In this document: positions 9,429 through 18,249 of the stretch, piece by piece
Layout of the letters: every line of letters starts with the position of its first letter
How positions within the stretch are numbered: the first letter of the stretch is position 1
Assembly: GCF_001855565.1 (NCBI RefSeq)
Contig: NZ_MKCR01000031.1
Coordinates: 124,001 to 188,000, forward strand
Direction: 5' to 3'
DNA: 64,000 nt
Source of the DNA: Chromobacterium amazonense
Lineage (GTDB): Bacteria > Pseudomonadota > Gammaproteobacteria > Burkholderiales > Chromobacteriaceae
Notes under the pieces: generated by a model
Seen by the model: only the letters and a program-made list of their open reading frames with translations
Databases searched by the model: none
Told to the model about the DNA's origin: nothing
Program-made: the position numbers and the translations under genes

Positions 9429-11029
9429 GCATCGCCTTCACCCCATGGCCACGAGCGCTGGCGGCCCGTTATCGCGCCGCCGGCTGGTGGGCAGACCTGC
9501 CGATGACCGAGATGCTGCAGCGGCAATGCCGCGAACGTCCGCATGCGCCGGCCATACTGTGCGGCGAGCGCGAAATCAGCTACGCCGAACTGGATCGCCA
9601 ATCCACCAATCTGGCCGCCTGGCTGCATAGGCAAGGCCTGCGCCGCCACGACACGGCGCTGGTGCAGCTGCCCAATGTGGCCGAGTTCTACATCGCGCTG
9701 TTCGCGCTGTTCAAGCTGGGCGTCGCGCCGGTCAATGCCTTGTTCAGCCACCAGAAGCTGGAACTTTCGTCCTACGCCAAGCAGATCCAGCCCAAGCTGC
9801 TGATCGCCGACCGGCAGCACCAGTTGTTCGGCGACGACGCCATGCTGGACGAGCTGCGCGCGATCTCGCCCGAACTGAACCTGCATCTGTTCGCGCACGA
9901 CACGCTGGAAACCGCGCTGCAAAACGATGCCGAGCTGCCGGCCGGCGCCGGCCCATCCGATGCGGCCGAAGTCGCATTCTTCCAATTGTCAGGCGGCAGC
10001 ACCGGCACCCCCAAGCTGATTCCGCGCACCCACAACGATTACTTCTACAGCGTGCGCCGCAGCGCCGAAATCTGCGCGCTCGGCCCGCATACCCGCTTCC
10101 TGTGCGCGCTGCCGGCGCCGCACAACTTCCCGCTCAGCTCGCCCGGCGCGCTGGGCGTATTCCATGCCGGCGGCGCCGTGGCGCTGGCCCCCAGCCCGGA
10201 ACCGCTGGCCTGCTTCGAGCTGATCGAAAAACATCAGGTGAACATCGCCGCGCTGGTGCCGCCTGCCGTGGCGCTGTGGCTGCAAGCCGCGCCTGGGCGA
10301 GAGGCCCAGCTGCAAAGCCTGCGACTGCTGCAAGTGGGCGGCGCCAGCTTTGCCGAGTCCATGGCGCGCCAGGTGCCGGCCGTGCTCGGTTGCAAGCTGC
10401 AGCAAGTCTTCGGCATGGCCGAGGGCTTGGTCAATTACACCCGGCTGGACGACGGCGACGACATCGTCTTTGGCTGCCAGGGCCGGCCGATGAGCGACGG
10501 CGACGAGGTGAAAGTGGTGGACGAGGCCGGCCATGCCGTGCCCGTGGGCACGCCCGGCATGCTCGCCACCCGCGGCCCCTACACTTTCCGCGGCTACTAC
10601 CAGGCGCCTGAGCACAATGCCCGCGTGTTCGACAACGAAGGCTTCTACTACTCCGGCGACATGGTGGTGGCCGACGAGAACGGCTACCTGCGCGTGGTGG
10701 GCCGGGTAAAAGACCAGATCAATCGCGGCGGCGAGAAGATCGCCGCCGAAGAAATCGAACACCTGCTGTTGCAACACCCGCAAGTGGCGCAGGCCGCGCT
10801 GGTGGCCATGCCGGACAGCATGCTGGGCGAAAAGAGCTGCGCCTTCATCGTCCCGCGCGGCGATGGCCTCCGCGCGGTGGCGCTGCGCCGCTTCCTGCGC
10901 GAAATCGGCGTGGCCGATTACAAGCTGCCGGACCGTTTCGAGCTGACCGCAGCCCTGCCGCTGACCCACGTCGGCAAAATAGACAAACAAACGCTGCGCG
11001 CCCAATTAACCGCCGCAGCCGGAGCCTGA
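9425..11029 (+). CDS. entE: 2,3-dihydroxybenzoate-AMP ligase
   Basis: A 534-residue stand-alone adenylation enzyme of the EntE/DhbE family. It activates 2,3-dihydroxybenzoate with ATP and loads it onto the aryl carrier domain of EntB. Motifs seen are SGGSTGTPKLIPRTH (P-loop), an aromatic-acid pocket around LPAPHNFPLSSPG, QQVFGMAEGLVNYTR, YYSGDMV and the catalytic lysine in THVGKIDKQTLRAQL. The ATG at 9425 overlaps the entC stop; the longer open frame upstream is a shadow of entC. Confidence 0.95.
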   Translation: MSIAFTPWPRALAARYRAAGWWADLPMTEMLQRQCRERPHAPAILCGEREISYAELDRQSTNLAAWLHRQGLRRHDTALVQLPNVAEFYIALFALFKLGVAPVNALFSHQKLELSSYAKQIQPKLLIADRQHQLFGDDAMLDELRAISPELNLHLFAHDTLETALQNDAELPAGAGPSDAAEVAFFQLSGGSTGTPKLIPRTHNDYFYSVRRSAEICALGPHTRFLCALPAPHNFPLSSPGALGVFHAGGAVALAPSPEPLACFELIEKHQVNIAALVPPAVALWLQAAPGREAQLQSLRLLQVGGASFAESMARQVPAVLGCKLQQVFGMAEGLVNYTRLDDGDDIVFGCQGRPMSDGDEVKVVDEAGHAVPVGTPGMLATRGPYTFRGYYQAPEHNARVFDNEGFYYSGDMVVADENGYLRVVGRVKDQINRGGEKIAAEEIEHLLLQHPQVAQAALVAMPDSMLGEKSCAFIVPRGDGLRAVALRRFLREIGVADYKLPDRFELTAALPLTHVGKIDKQTLRAQLTAAAGA

Positions 11030-11033
11030 ACCC

Positions 11034-11909
11034 ATGAGCATCCCCAAACTCAACGGCTACCCCTTGCCGCAAGCCGCCGACTTTCCGGCCAACAAAACCG
11101 CCTGGCAAGTCGATCCCGCCCGAGCCGTGCTGCTGATCCACGATATGCAGCGCTATTTCCTGGCTTTTTACGGCGAGGACAGCCCGCTGATGCAGGAGTT
11201 GACCGCCCGCATCGCCGCGCTGCGCGGCTGGGCAGACCGCCACGGCGTACCGGTGGTCTACACCGCGCAACCGACGGAACAAAAACCGGAAGACCGCGCG
11301 CTGCTGAATGATATGTGGGGCCCAGGCCTCACCACCGCCGATCCGGCCTTGCAAGCGGTGACGCAGCGGATCGCGCCGCGGCCGCAGGACACCGTGCTGG
11401 TGAAATGGCGCTACAGCGCCTTCCAGCGCAGCGACCTGCAACAAAGAATGCAAGCCTGGGGCCGCGACCAGCTCGTCATCTGCGGCGTCTACGCCCACAT
11501 CGGCTGCATGATGACCGCTTGCGACGCCTTTATGCGCGACATCCAGGCTTTCCTGGTGGGCGACGCGGTGGCGGACTTCAGCGAGGACGAGCACAAGATG
11601 GCGCTGCGCTATGTGGCGACCCGCTGCGGATCGGTCATCGCCGCCGCCTCCCTGACAGAAGGAGAGCAGGAAGCGTTTACCCGCGACTGGCTGAAAACCC
11701 AGGTGCTTACCGTGCTGGCCGATGGCGACGACAGCCTGGCCGGCGACGACAATCTGCTGGACTACGGCCTGGACTCCATCCGCTTGATGGAGCTGGTGGG
11801 CAAGTGGCAGGCGCAGGGTCTCGACATCGGCTTTGAAGCCCTGGCGCGCGAACCCACGCTAGATGGCTGGTGGACAGCCATCGCCGCCAAGCTGCCGCAG
11901 GAGGCCTGA
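11034..11909 (+). CDS. entB: Isochorismatase with aryl carrier domain
   Basis: A 291-residue two-domain protein. Residues 1 to about 210 are the isochorismatase (AVLLIHDMQRYFL, TAQPTEQKPEDRALL, VLVKWRYSAF, ICGVYAHIGCMMTACDAFM), which hydrolyses isochorismate to 2,3-dihydro-2,3-dihydroxybenzoate. Residues of about 215-290 form the aryl carrier domain, with the pantetheine serine in LLDYGLDSIRLMEL. It therefore supplies both the substrate and the loaded carrier for the NRPS. It starts 5 bases after the entE stop. Confidence 0.95.
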   Translation: MSIPKLNGYPLPQAADFPANKTAWQVDPARAVLLIHDMQRYFLAFYGEDSPLMQELTARIAALRGWADRHGVPVVYTAQPTEQKPEDRALLNDMWGPGLTTADPALQAVTQRIAPRPQDTVLVKWRYSAFQRSDLQQRMQAWGRDQLVICGVYAHIGCMMTACDAFMRDIQAFLVGDAVADFSEDEHKMALRYVATRCGSVIAAASLTEGEQEAFTRDWLKTQVLTVLADGDDSLAGDDNLLDYGLDSIRLMELVGKWQAQGLDIGFEALAREPTLDGWWTAIAAKLPQEA

Positions 11910-11911
11910 GC

Positions 11912-12676
11912 ATGCGCGGACTGGATTTCAGCGGCCAATGCGTGTGGGTCACCGGCGCGGCGCAAGGCATAGGCCAGGAAGTGGCCCGCCGCTTCGTCGA
12001 AGCCGGCGCCCGCGTCATCGCGCTGGACTGGCAATTCGAGCGCGCCGCCGTGCGCGACGGCGTGCTGCGCGAGCTGCCGCTGGACATCCGCGACGCCGAT
12101 GCCGTGGCCGCGCGGTGCCGCCAGCTGGCCGAGGAGGACGCGCTGCCCGACGTGCTGGTCAACGCCGCCGGCGTGCTGCGCCTGGGCGCGTTCGACGCTC
12201 TGTCGATCGACGACTGGCAGCAATGCCTGGCCGTCAACGTCAGCGGCCCGTTCTACCTGATGCGCGCGCTGCTGCCGCACTTCAAGGCGCGCCGCGCCGG
12301 GGCCATCGTCAACGTGGCGTCCAACGCCGCCCATGTGCCGCGCCTGGAGATGGCCGCCTACGGCGCGTCCAAGGCCGCCTTGACGAGCCTGAGCCACAAC
12401 GCGGCGCTGGAGCTCGCGCCGTATCGCGTGCGTTGCAATGTGGTATCGCCCGGCTCCACCGACACGCCGATGCTGCGCGGCATGTGGCAGGACGACAGCG
12501 GGGCTGCCCGCACCATCGCCGGCAAGCCGGAAGCGTTCCGGCTGGGCATTCCGCTGGGCAAGCTGGCCACCCCGGCCGACGTGGCCGGCGCCGTGCTGTT
12601 CCTGGCTTCCGATCTGGCCGGCCACATCACCATGCAGGACGTGGTGGTGGATGGCGGCGCCACGCTGGCGGCCTGA
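11912..12676 (+). CDS. entA: 2,3-dihydro-2,3-dihydroxybenzoate dehydrogenase
   Basis: A 254-residue short-chain dehydrogenase. It has the NAD-binding VTGAAQGIGQEVARRF at the N-terminus, the catalytic serine (NVASNAA), YGASK, and a C-terminal VVDGGATL. It oxidises the EntB product to 2,3-dihydroxybenzoate. The start at 11912 lies 2 bases after the entB stop; the frame stays open upstream inside entB and that part is ignored. It is the last of the four dihydroxybenzoate genes. Confidence 0.95.
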   Translation: MRGLDFSGQCVWVTGAAQGIGQEVARRFVEAGARVIALDWQFERAAVRDGVLRELPLDIRDADAVAARCRQLAEEDALPDVLVNAAGVLRLGAFDALSIDDWQQCLAVNVSGPFYLMRALLPHFKARRAGAIVNVASNAAHVPRLEMAAYGASKAALTSLSHNAALELAPYRVRCNVVSPGSTDTPMLRGMWQDDSGAARTIAGKPEAFRLGIPLGKLATPADVAGAVLFLASDLAGHITMQDVVVDGGATLAA

Positions 12677-12843
12677 CATGCACGCGACAAGGCGCAACCC
12701 TATCCTTGCCCTGAACCGTGGCAAGCCTGCGCCGTCCTGTCGCACATGTGCCCATTCGGGGCGGCCGCTACCCGCGCCGCTCCTGCCGCAAACAACGGAG
12801 CGCGTCCGCTGACGGTTTGCGGATCGCTTCGCGGAGAAGACCC

Positions 12844-13950
12844 ATGACTACCCTCGCCCGGCCAGACAGCCCCTCGCGCGCTGCCGGCTACTCGTACTCC
12901 CTGCCGCCGGCCAGCCAGGCCGACTACCGCGCCATGCCCAGCCCGGTCGAACTGCTGCGCAGCCTGCCGCAAAACGCGCGCGCGGCGCAATCGGTGCATG
13001 CCGGCCGCGCCGCCGTGAAACGCGTTCTCTCCGGCCACGACCCGCGCTGGCTGGTGGTGATCGGCCCGTGCTCGATACACGACCCGCGCGCCGGCCTGGA
13101 CTATGCCTCGCGCCTGGCAGAACTGGCAGCGGAGCTGGACGACACTTTGCTGATCGTCATGCGCGCCTATTTCGAAAAGCCGCGCACCAGCGTGGGTTGG
13201 AAAGGCTTGATCAACGACCCGTATCTGGACGATAGCTGCTGCATGGACGAGGGCATGCACATCGCCCGGCGCTTCCTGCTGGCCTCCGCCGAGCTTGGCC
13301 TGCCGCTGGCCGGCGAGGCGCTGGACCCGCTGTCGCCGCTCTATCTGGCCGACCTGTACAGCTGGACCGCCATCGGCGCCCGCACCACGGAATCGCAAAT
13401 CCACCGCGAACTGGCCTCGGCGCTGGACAGCGCGGTGGGCTTCAAAAACAGCACTGACGGCACGTTGGACGCTGCGCTCAACGCCATCATATCCGCCAGC
13501 AGCCCGCACGCCTTCCTGGGCATGGACCATGCAGGCCAAGTCGCGGTGGTGAACAGCCGAGGCAATCCGCATGGCCATTTGGTGCTGCGCGGCGGCGGCG
13601 GCCGGCCCAACTACGACTCGGTCAGCGTCGCGCTGGCCGAGCAGGCGATGAAAAAGCGTGATATCCCGCCAGTGATCATGGTGGACTGCGCCCACGGAAA
13701 TTCTTGGAAAAACCACGTCTTACAGCCCATGGTGCTGGCCGACGCGGTCTCGCAGATCGTCCACGGCAACCGCAGCATCCGCGCCTTCATGCTGGAGAGC
13801 TTCATCGAAGCCGGCAACCAGCCGATACCGGCAGATCTGTCCCAGCTGCGCTACGGCTGCTCCGTCACCGATCCCTGCGTGGACTGGGATACAACGGCCC
13901 GCATCTTGCGCGAGGCGCGCGCCAAGCTGCGGCCGTTGCTGGGGAATTGA
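12844..13950 (+). CDS. aroG: DAHP synthase, class I (AroFGH type)
   Basis: A 368-residue 3-deoxy-D-arabino-heptulosonate-7-phosphate synthase, the entry enzyme of the shikimate pathway. Family blocks seen are VVIGPCSIHDP, MRAYFEKPRTSVGWKG, GARTTESQ, FKNSTDGT, GRPNYD and IMVDCAHGNSWK. It lies 167 bases after entA on the same strand, preceded by GGAGAAGACCC. Co-location with entCEBA suggests that it boosts chorismate supply during siderophore synthesis. Which aromatic amino acid, if any, inhibits it cannot be told from this reading. It ends the GC-rich iron block. Confidence 0.93.
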   Translation: MTTLARPDSPSRAAGYSYSLPPASQADYRAMPSPVELLRSLPQNARAAQSVHAGRAAVKRVLSGHDPRWLVVIGPCSIHDPRAGLDYASRLAELAAELDDTLLIVMRAYFEKPRTSVGWKGLINDPYLDDSCCMDEGMHIARRFLLASAELGLPLAGEALDPLSPLYLADLYSWTAIGARTTESQIHRELASALDSAVGFKNSTDGTLDAALNAIISASSPHAFLGMDHAGQVAVVNSRGNPHGHLVLRGGGGRPNYDSVSVALAEQAMKKRDIPPVIMVDCAHGNSWKNHVLQPMVLADAVSQIVHGNRSIRAFMLESFIEAGNQPIPADLSQLRYGCSVTDPCVDWDTTARILREARAKLRPLLGN

Positions 13951-14094
13951 ACCCATCCTTAGCGCGGGTTGGCTGAACAGGCCATACCCGCGATCCATCA
14001 GCCAAGCTCGCTTCCCAATACCCACCAGCCTCCGCGTGCCCGGCCACGCGCCCATCGCCAGCCTGCCTCTTGCCCGCCCTACAAGGCGACAAGG

Positions 14095-14466
14095 CTAATA
14101 GGCAGGAGTGCAGTTAGGGCCAGCCCACTTTCCATCGCTATTGAGCGTCACGCCGGGATCCTGCAGGCGGCAGTCTGGCAATTTGGCCTTGCCATCAGCA
14201 GGAATCACAATGACTGTGGTAGACGGCGCAGCCGGTTGAGCAGGCGGATGCAATTTCCGCTGCATCTCTTCCATGCTCGCCCTATTATCTTGAACACGCT
14301 TTTCTGACTGTCTCATCATGCACTTGGCAAATCCATCTGTTCCAGGCTGGAATCCAAAACCGGTACAGGCGTTTTGGTCCATCTCACGCAGTTCTTGCGG
14401 ACTGGCGCAGGCTGTCAGCGCCAAGGCGCACCCCGTGATAGCAATCAACATTGGCGTTGTTTTCAC
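14095..14466 (-). CDS. Small putative lipoprotein
   Basis: A 123-residue protein with a lipoprotein signal peptide and lipobox LTAC (cysteine at residue 20). The rest is polar and cysteine-containing with a proline/alanine-rich centre (HPPAQPAAPSTT), and no family is recognised. The start is GTG at 14466, supported by GGAGGACAAT upstream. It probably sits at the inner leaflet of the outer membrane or in the periplasm. It is convergent with aroG and marks the last ordinary-looking gene before the mobile-element cluster. Confidence 0.65.
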   Translation of the reverse strand: MKTTPMLIAITGCALALTACASPQELREMDQNACTGFGFQPGTDGFAKCMMRQSEKRVQDNRASMEEMQRKLHPPAQPAAPSTTVIVIPADGKAKLPDCRLQDPGVTLNSDGKWAGPNCTPAY

Positions 14467-14567
14467 ACATTGTCCTCCACAGTTAGGCCTTTTGCCCGAT
14501 ACAAGACCAGAATGGTCTACCTACTTTTGTAGAAGCTCTCCTTGTTATTACAAGTACGCGTATTCAT

Positions 14568-14793
14568 TGAATCGCCCCCGCTTTCCTAGACACCGCAAGA
14601 GCCTCACACTAGGCCCTACAAGGAGGTGTCATGAGCAAGCCGCGTTTCCCCGAAGAGTTCAAGATTGAAGCCGTCAACCAGGTGACCGAACGAGGCTACC
14701 CCGTTTCCGAGGTAGCCAGTCGTCTCGGCGTATCCACCCACAGCCTGTATCAATGGCTGAAACGCTACGAGCTGAGGGGAGCAGATCAGGTAA
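14568..14793 (+). pseudogene. IS3-family remnant with truncated orfA
   Basis: The left end TGAATCGCCCCCGCTTTCC resembles an IS3-group terminus. The ATG at 14631 (after AAGGAGGTGTC) opens an orfA with the IS3 helix-turn-helix (PRFPEEFKIEAVNQVTERGY, VASRLGVSTHSLYQWLKRY). After about 55 residues (ELRGADQ) the frame runs into a small inverted-repeat element and ends. No orfB and no right end are seen, so this is a dead fragment. Confidence 0.8.
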
Positions 14794-14909
14794 TTAGAGC
14801 GGCTAACAAAATTCCTGATGCGGCGTTGCGTCGACTTGCCGTACTCAAGTACTGCCTGTGTCGGTGCGCCTTGCCTCAGCCGTGAAACTGATTTTGTTAG
14901 CCGCTCTAA
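14794..14909. repeat. Small inverted-repeat (MITE-like) element, copy 1
   Basis: This 116-bp element is bounded by perfect 19-bp inverted repeats: TTAGAGCGGCTAACAAAAT at the left and its complement at the right. Its core contains the palindrome GTACTCAAGTAC. It interrupts the IS3 orfA, and its own right end served as the target for the IS5 element. A diverged second copy lies at 19043-19159. It has no coding capacity, so it would have to be mobilised in trans. Confidence 0.75.
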
Positions 14910-16072
14910 GGAAGGTCTGAACAAGTCTCCAATCTTCCCGTAAACTGACTCCCCCTCAGTCAGATCCAGGACGCCAGCATGCGACAGCAGATGACCTTCA
15001 CCGATCTCGAACTCGCCGCTAAGAAGAAGCGCACCCGCCGCGAAATCTTTCTGACAGAGATGGATCAGGTCATGCCTTGGGCGCAGCTCGAAGCCGTCAT
15101 CGATCCAGTGTATCCCAAGCCTGGCAACGGTCGCCGCCCCTACCCGTTGTCCGCCATGCTGCGCGTCTACTGCCTGCAGCACTGGTACAGCCTGTCCGAT
15201 CCCGCCATGGAAGAAAGCCTGTACGAGATCGCCTCCATGCGCCAGTTCGCCGGCCTCTCCCTGGACGCCGTCCCGGACGAAACCACCCTGCTGAACTTCC
15301 GCCATCTGCTGGAAAAGCACCAGCTGACCCACGCTCTGTTTACCGCCATCCACCAGCATCTCTGCGACAAAGGGCTGATGTTGAAGCAAGGCACCATCGT
15401 CGATGCCACCCTGATCCACGCGCCCAGCTCCACCAAAAACGCTCAGGGCGAGCGCGATCCGGACATGCATCAAACCAAGAAGGGCAATCAGTGGTACTTC
15501 GGCATGAAGGCCCATATCGGCGTCGACGCCCAGTCCGGCTTGGTGCATCACGTGGCCGGCACCCCCGCCAATGTGGCGGATGTCACGATGGTCGATCAGT
15601 TGTTGCACGGCGAGGAAATCGATGTGTTTGGCGACGCCGGCTTTGCTGGCGTGCACAAGCGAGCCGAACACCAATCGCGAGCGGTGCGTTGGTGGATTGC
15701 GATGAGGCCCGGCCAGCGCAAAGCGCTGACCGATTCAGCCGACGACCGGCAGATCCAGCTGGGCGAAATGGTCAAAGCCAAGATTCGGGCCAAAGTGGAG
15801 CATCCGTTTCGGGTCATCAAGCAGCAGTTTGGCTACCTGAAAACACGCTACCGCGGTTTGAAGAAGAACACCGCGCAACTGATGACGCTGTTTGGGCTGG
15901 CCAACATCTGGCTGGCGCGAAAGGCCTTGCTGGCGGCGAGTTAAAAGGCCGGATGACCGGAAGCACCCGGTCATCCTCATGGCGGGCGATCTAGAATTGG
16001 TAGGTCTAATGCAACCGAAGCCCCCGCGAGAAATTGCATTTCTGTTTGCGTGGCAGGTTGTTCAGACCTTCC
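14910..16072 (+). mobile_element. Complete IS5-family insertion sequence
   Basis: A 1163-bp element with 15-bp perfect terminal inverted repeats (GGAAGGTCTGAACAA at 14910-14924, its complement at 16058-16072). It is flanked by a 4-bp CTAA target duplication (14906-14909 and 16073-16076). Ends and target both fit the IS5 subgroup (YTAR target). The intact transposase and exact target duplication suggest a recent insertion. Confidence 0.95.
14979..15944 (+). CDS. IS5-family transposase
   Basis: A 321-residue DDE transposase of the DUF772/DDE_Tnp_1 type. The N-terminal domain has QLEAVIDPVYPKPGNGRRPY, LRVYCLQHWYSLSD and PDETTLLNFRHLLE. The catalytic core has GTIVDATLIHAPSSTKN (first D), FGDAGFAG (second D) and KAKIRAKVEHPFRVIKQQFG (E). 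The length is normal and no frameshift is seen, so it should be active. It fills most of the IS. Confidence 0.96.
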   Translation: MRQQMTFTDLELAAKKKRTRREIFLTEMDQVMPWAQLEAVIDPVYPKPGNGRRPYPLSAMLRVYCLQHWYSLSDPAMEESLYEIASMRQFAGLSLDAVPDETTLLNFRHLLEKHQLTHALFTAIHQHLCDKGLMLKQGTIVDATLIHAPSSTKNAQGERDPDMHQTKKGNQWYFGMKAHIGVDAQSGLVHHVAGTPANVADVTMVDQLLHGEEIDVFGDAGFAGVHKRAEHQSRAVRWWIAMRPGQRKALTDSADDRQIQLGEMVKAKIRAKVEHPFRVIKQQFGYLKTRYRGLKKNTAQLMTLFGLANIWLARKALLAAS

Positions 16073-16106
16073 CTAAGCAGATGTCGCTAATCGATCTACC
16101 CGATGA

Positions 16107-16574
16107 CTATATGCGCTCTTCATTTTCACAAAAAAAACTCAAAGGACCAAAGCTTACCTGAGTTACATTATCGGTTATTGGTATCATATTTAACAAATGC
16201 TTAGTTCCAACATCATAAAGATGATATTCATCACCCAAATTACCATACTCCGATCTAGATATAATCTTTTTATCAATAACTGCTGATTTAACTTCGCCAT
16301 TCACAGCATAGCTCGTTGTAAAATGCAACATTCTATTCACAAAATCGCCCGTTGGCGATTGAAAGAAAAAATATACTGTTTCATTTTTCATATCTAGGTC
16401 AACAAATCCATTAATAGTGACCATTCTACCATCTTTACGGGGAAATTTTAATTCAGATATTTTTGCCGTACAAACCACTCGACTATCAAAAAAATAATTA
16501 TTATATGAATATCCAATATAAGAAAAAAACAAGAAAAATACCAAACAAATCAAAAACTTATTTGATTTTTGCAA
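16107..16574 (-). CDS. FidL-like membrane-anchored partner of ToxR-type regulator
   Basis: A 155-residue protein with one N-terminal membrane helix (FLICLVFFLFFSYIGYSY) and a periplasmic beta-rich domain starting near VVCTAKISEL. Its start overlaps the end of the wHTH regulator gene by 25 bases, so the two are translationally coupled. A regulator followed by such a small membrane protein matches MarT-FidL of Salmonella SPI-3 and, more loosely, ToxR-ToxS. Its likely job is to stabilise or tune the regulator in the membrane. The DNA is strongly A+T-rich. The IS5 element sits 34 bases after its stop. Confidence 0.6.
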   Translation of the reverse strand: MQKSNKFLICLVFFLFFSYIGYSYNNYFFDSRVVCTAKISELKFPRKDGRMVTINGFVDLDMKNETVYFFFQSPTGDFVNRMLHFTTSYAVNGEVKSAVIDKKIISRSEYGNLGDEYHLYDVGTKHLLNMIPITDNVTQVSFGPLSFFCENEERI

Positions 16575-17314
16575 TTCAAATCACTCCCATCATGCTTGTC
16601 ACAATAGTATATAGAAGTTCCTTTTCTATTCTTGATATAGAATACATCGCCACTAGAGCCAGGCAATTTTGGAACGTCTTTATATAACAAGCCAACCACA
16701 TAAATTAACCCATTATCCTTCTTGATCTTATTTATATATAAACTCGGTAAAAAATCAGAGATAAGCCACCCAGAGGCCAATCCCAAAAATGCGACAAGAA
16801 TAAAAAACAAAAAATCTCTAGCCCTACGCTCTGTCAGCAGAATATTCTTACTTCTATCTTTTAACAAAGACACATCTAGGCTGGAATCCACATTTTGTTC
16901 TAAATCAGAAACAGCCAGATGCGCTGTAGCCTCCGCCTCCGCCTCCGCCCCCACATCGCTTACTCTTTTTGTATCTTCTTGAGAATCTTCCCCGCTCGGC
17001 TCGCACACTCCAACAAACATGCACCCTCGCCTAGGAACTGTCTTAATCAACTTTGGGTCAAGCCCGATACGTTCAAATTGTGCTCTTAACTCAAATATCA
17101 ATTTATGATAACTTGAATCAGTTACAATTAACTTACCCCATACAGCCTCCATAAGAACATGCTTATCAAAAAAACCGCTCACCAGCTTACTGAGAAGAAC
17201 ATTCTCATTATACTTAAGATCGACTTTCCTACCATCAGGCGCTTCCAACACTCCTTCTGTATAATCATATAGTATATGGTGTTCTATAATCCACTTCATA
17301 GATGCCATCCTCAT
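16550..17314 (-). CDS. ToxR/CadC/MarT-like transmembrane transcription regulator
   Basis: A 254-residue (or about 249-residue) protein. Residues 1 to about 105 form an OmpR-type winged helix (LVSGFFDKHVLMEAVWGKLIV, SYHKLIFELRAQFERIGLD, IKTVPRRGC with the wing). An acidic, alanine-rich linker follows, then one membrane helix (FLFFILVAFLGLASGWLI) and a short periplasmic tail with two cysteines (YYCDKHDGSDLNC). Membrane-bound regulators of this type sense periplasmic signals and often control virulence genes. Candidate starts are 17314, 17308 and 17299; AGGA lies 9 bases before the last. It is a candidate controller of the toxin or fimbrial genes nearby, but no target site is identified. Confidence 0.8.
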   Translation of the reverse strand: MRMASMKWIIEHHILYDYTEGVLEAPDGRKVDLKYNENVLLSKLVSGFFDKHVLMEAVWGKLIVTDSSYHKLIFELRAQFERIGLDPKLIKTVPRRGCMFVGVCEPSGEDSQEDTKRVSDVGAEAEAEATAHLAVSDLEQNVDSSLDVSLLKDRSKNILLTERRARDFLFFILVAFLGLASGWLISDFLPSLYINKIKKDNGLIYVVGLLYKDVPKLPGSSGDVFYIKNRKGTSIYYCDKHDGSDLNCKNQISF

Positions 17315-17645
17315 TCTTCATATAAACCACCAAACGGTTAATGCAAATTACGTCATTATGTAAATTTAAAATTTACATGCCGTCTTTTAATTATAGATAG
17401 AAATTTTAAATTCGCCATATAACGAACCTTTACGCCTAAGGCCACATGATTTTGTACTTATGCACTCCAAGCTTAAAATATAGAATCAAACTGTACACTT
17501 CACAGCTATCAACGATAGCCTCAGCGCTCAGAAGGTTTAGTAAGGCTGACAATCACTTTTCTTGCACCTTAATGAAATTAGAATGGCAATTCATGCCTAA
17601 ATGCGCGATATTTGAGGAAATAACTTTCCAGAACCGAGGCATGAC
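17315..17645. other. A+T-rich divergent region
   Basis: This is a very A+T-rich gap between the leftward regulator gene and the rightward hypothetical gene. It should contain the regulator promoter. A short open frame from 17446 runs through it, but no coding signature was seen. No clear operator was recognised. Confidence 0.4.
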
Positions 17646-17993
17646 ATGCGAGCCAATTTTCAGCTTATCCTTGACGAGTTCATTTCAAATCATCTACGCG
17701 ATGAAAATAGCGATATACAAATTTCAATCGGTATCGGCTCTAGTATAGTATGCGACATGATCATGGATGCAATCGAAGTCAAATCCATAACGACTCACAG
17801 CACATATATTTCAGTCGATAGCGCGAAGAATGATGATGGCACAGTAAGGATCATAATTAAGCCATCATATAGACAAGAACAAGAAGACCTCCTGAAGTGC
17901 ATGATAGCACCCTGGCGTAACTTTCAGCCTCAACCAGCTAAATCAAAGCAACAACACATCGTCTTGTCTGGCGCATCGGGAAATAACTTCTAA
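17646..17993 (+). CDS. Hypothetical protein
   Basis: An open frame of 115 residues, MRANFQLILDEF to ASGNNF, with no signal peptide or membrane helix. The central part (IQISIGIGSSIVCDMIMDAI) is hydrophobic but broken by charges. No family was recognised and the ribosome site is weak. It could be real accessory DNA or a remnant, since the next 1.3 kb is decayed mobile DNA. Confidence 0.3.
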   Translation: MRANFQLILDEFISNHLRDENSDIQISIGIGSSIVCDMIMDAIEVKSITTHSTYISVDSAKNDDGTVRIIIKPSYRQEQEDLLKCMIAPWRNFQPQPAKSKQQHIVLSGASGNNF

Positions 17994-18249
17994 TAATTCA
18001 CTCAGCATCTTTTCCTGCAGCAGCCGCTTTCTAACTGTCAACACATGGAAAGCGGACTGCCACAGCGCCACTCGTTGCATCTCACCATGAACCCATCCCT
18101 CTGCCGCCAATGCAAGGTTGCGGCATGGCAACCAGCGCAATGCCCAGAGGAAGAGCACCTTCAAGTCATAAAAGCTTCATGCCCAGGAACTGAGCCAAAG
18201 CTCATCATTCCAGCCAGTGCACTTGTGCAGCACCCGCATGCATTTCTTG

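Noticed and set aside
12678-12812. 44-codon open frame starting 1 base after the entA stop
   Set aside because: Arginine/proline-rich, without ribosome site or recognisable family; it fits chance readthrough in GC-rich spacer DNA, although coupling to entA cannot be fully excluded.
17943-18164. 73-aa open frame on the - strand
   Set aside because: No recognisable family and it lies in decayed mobile DNA; not enough support for a gene.
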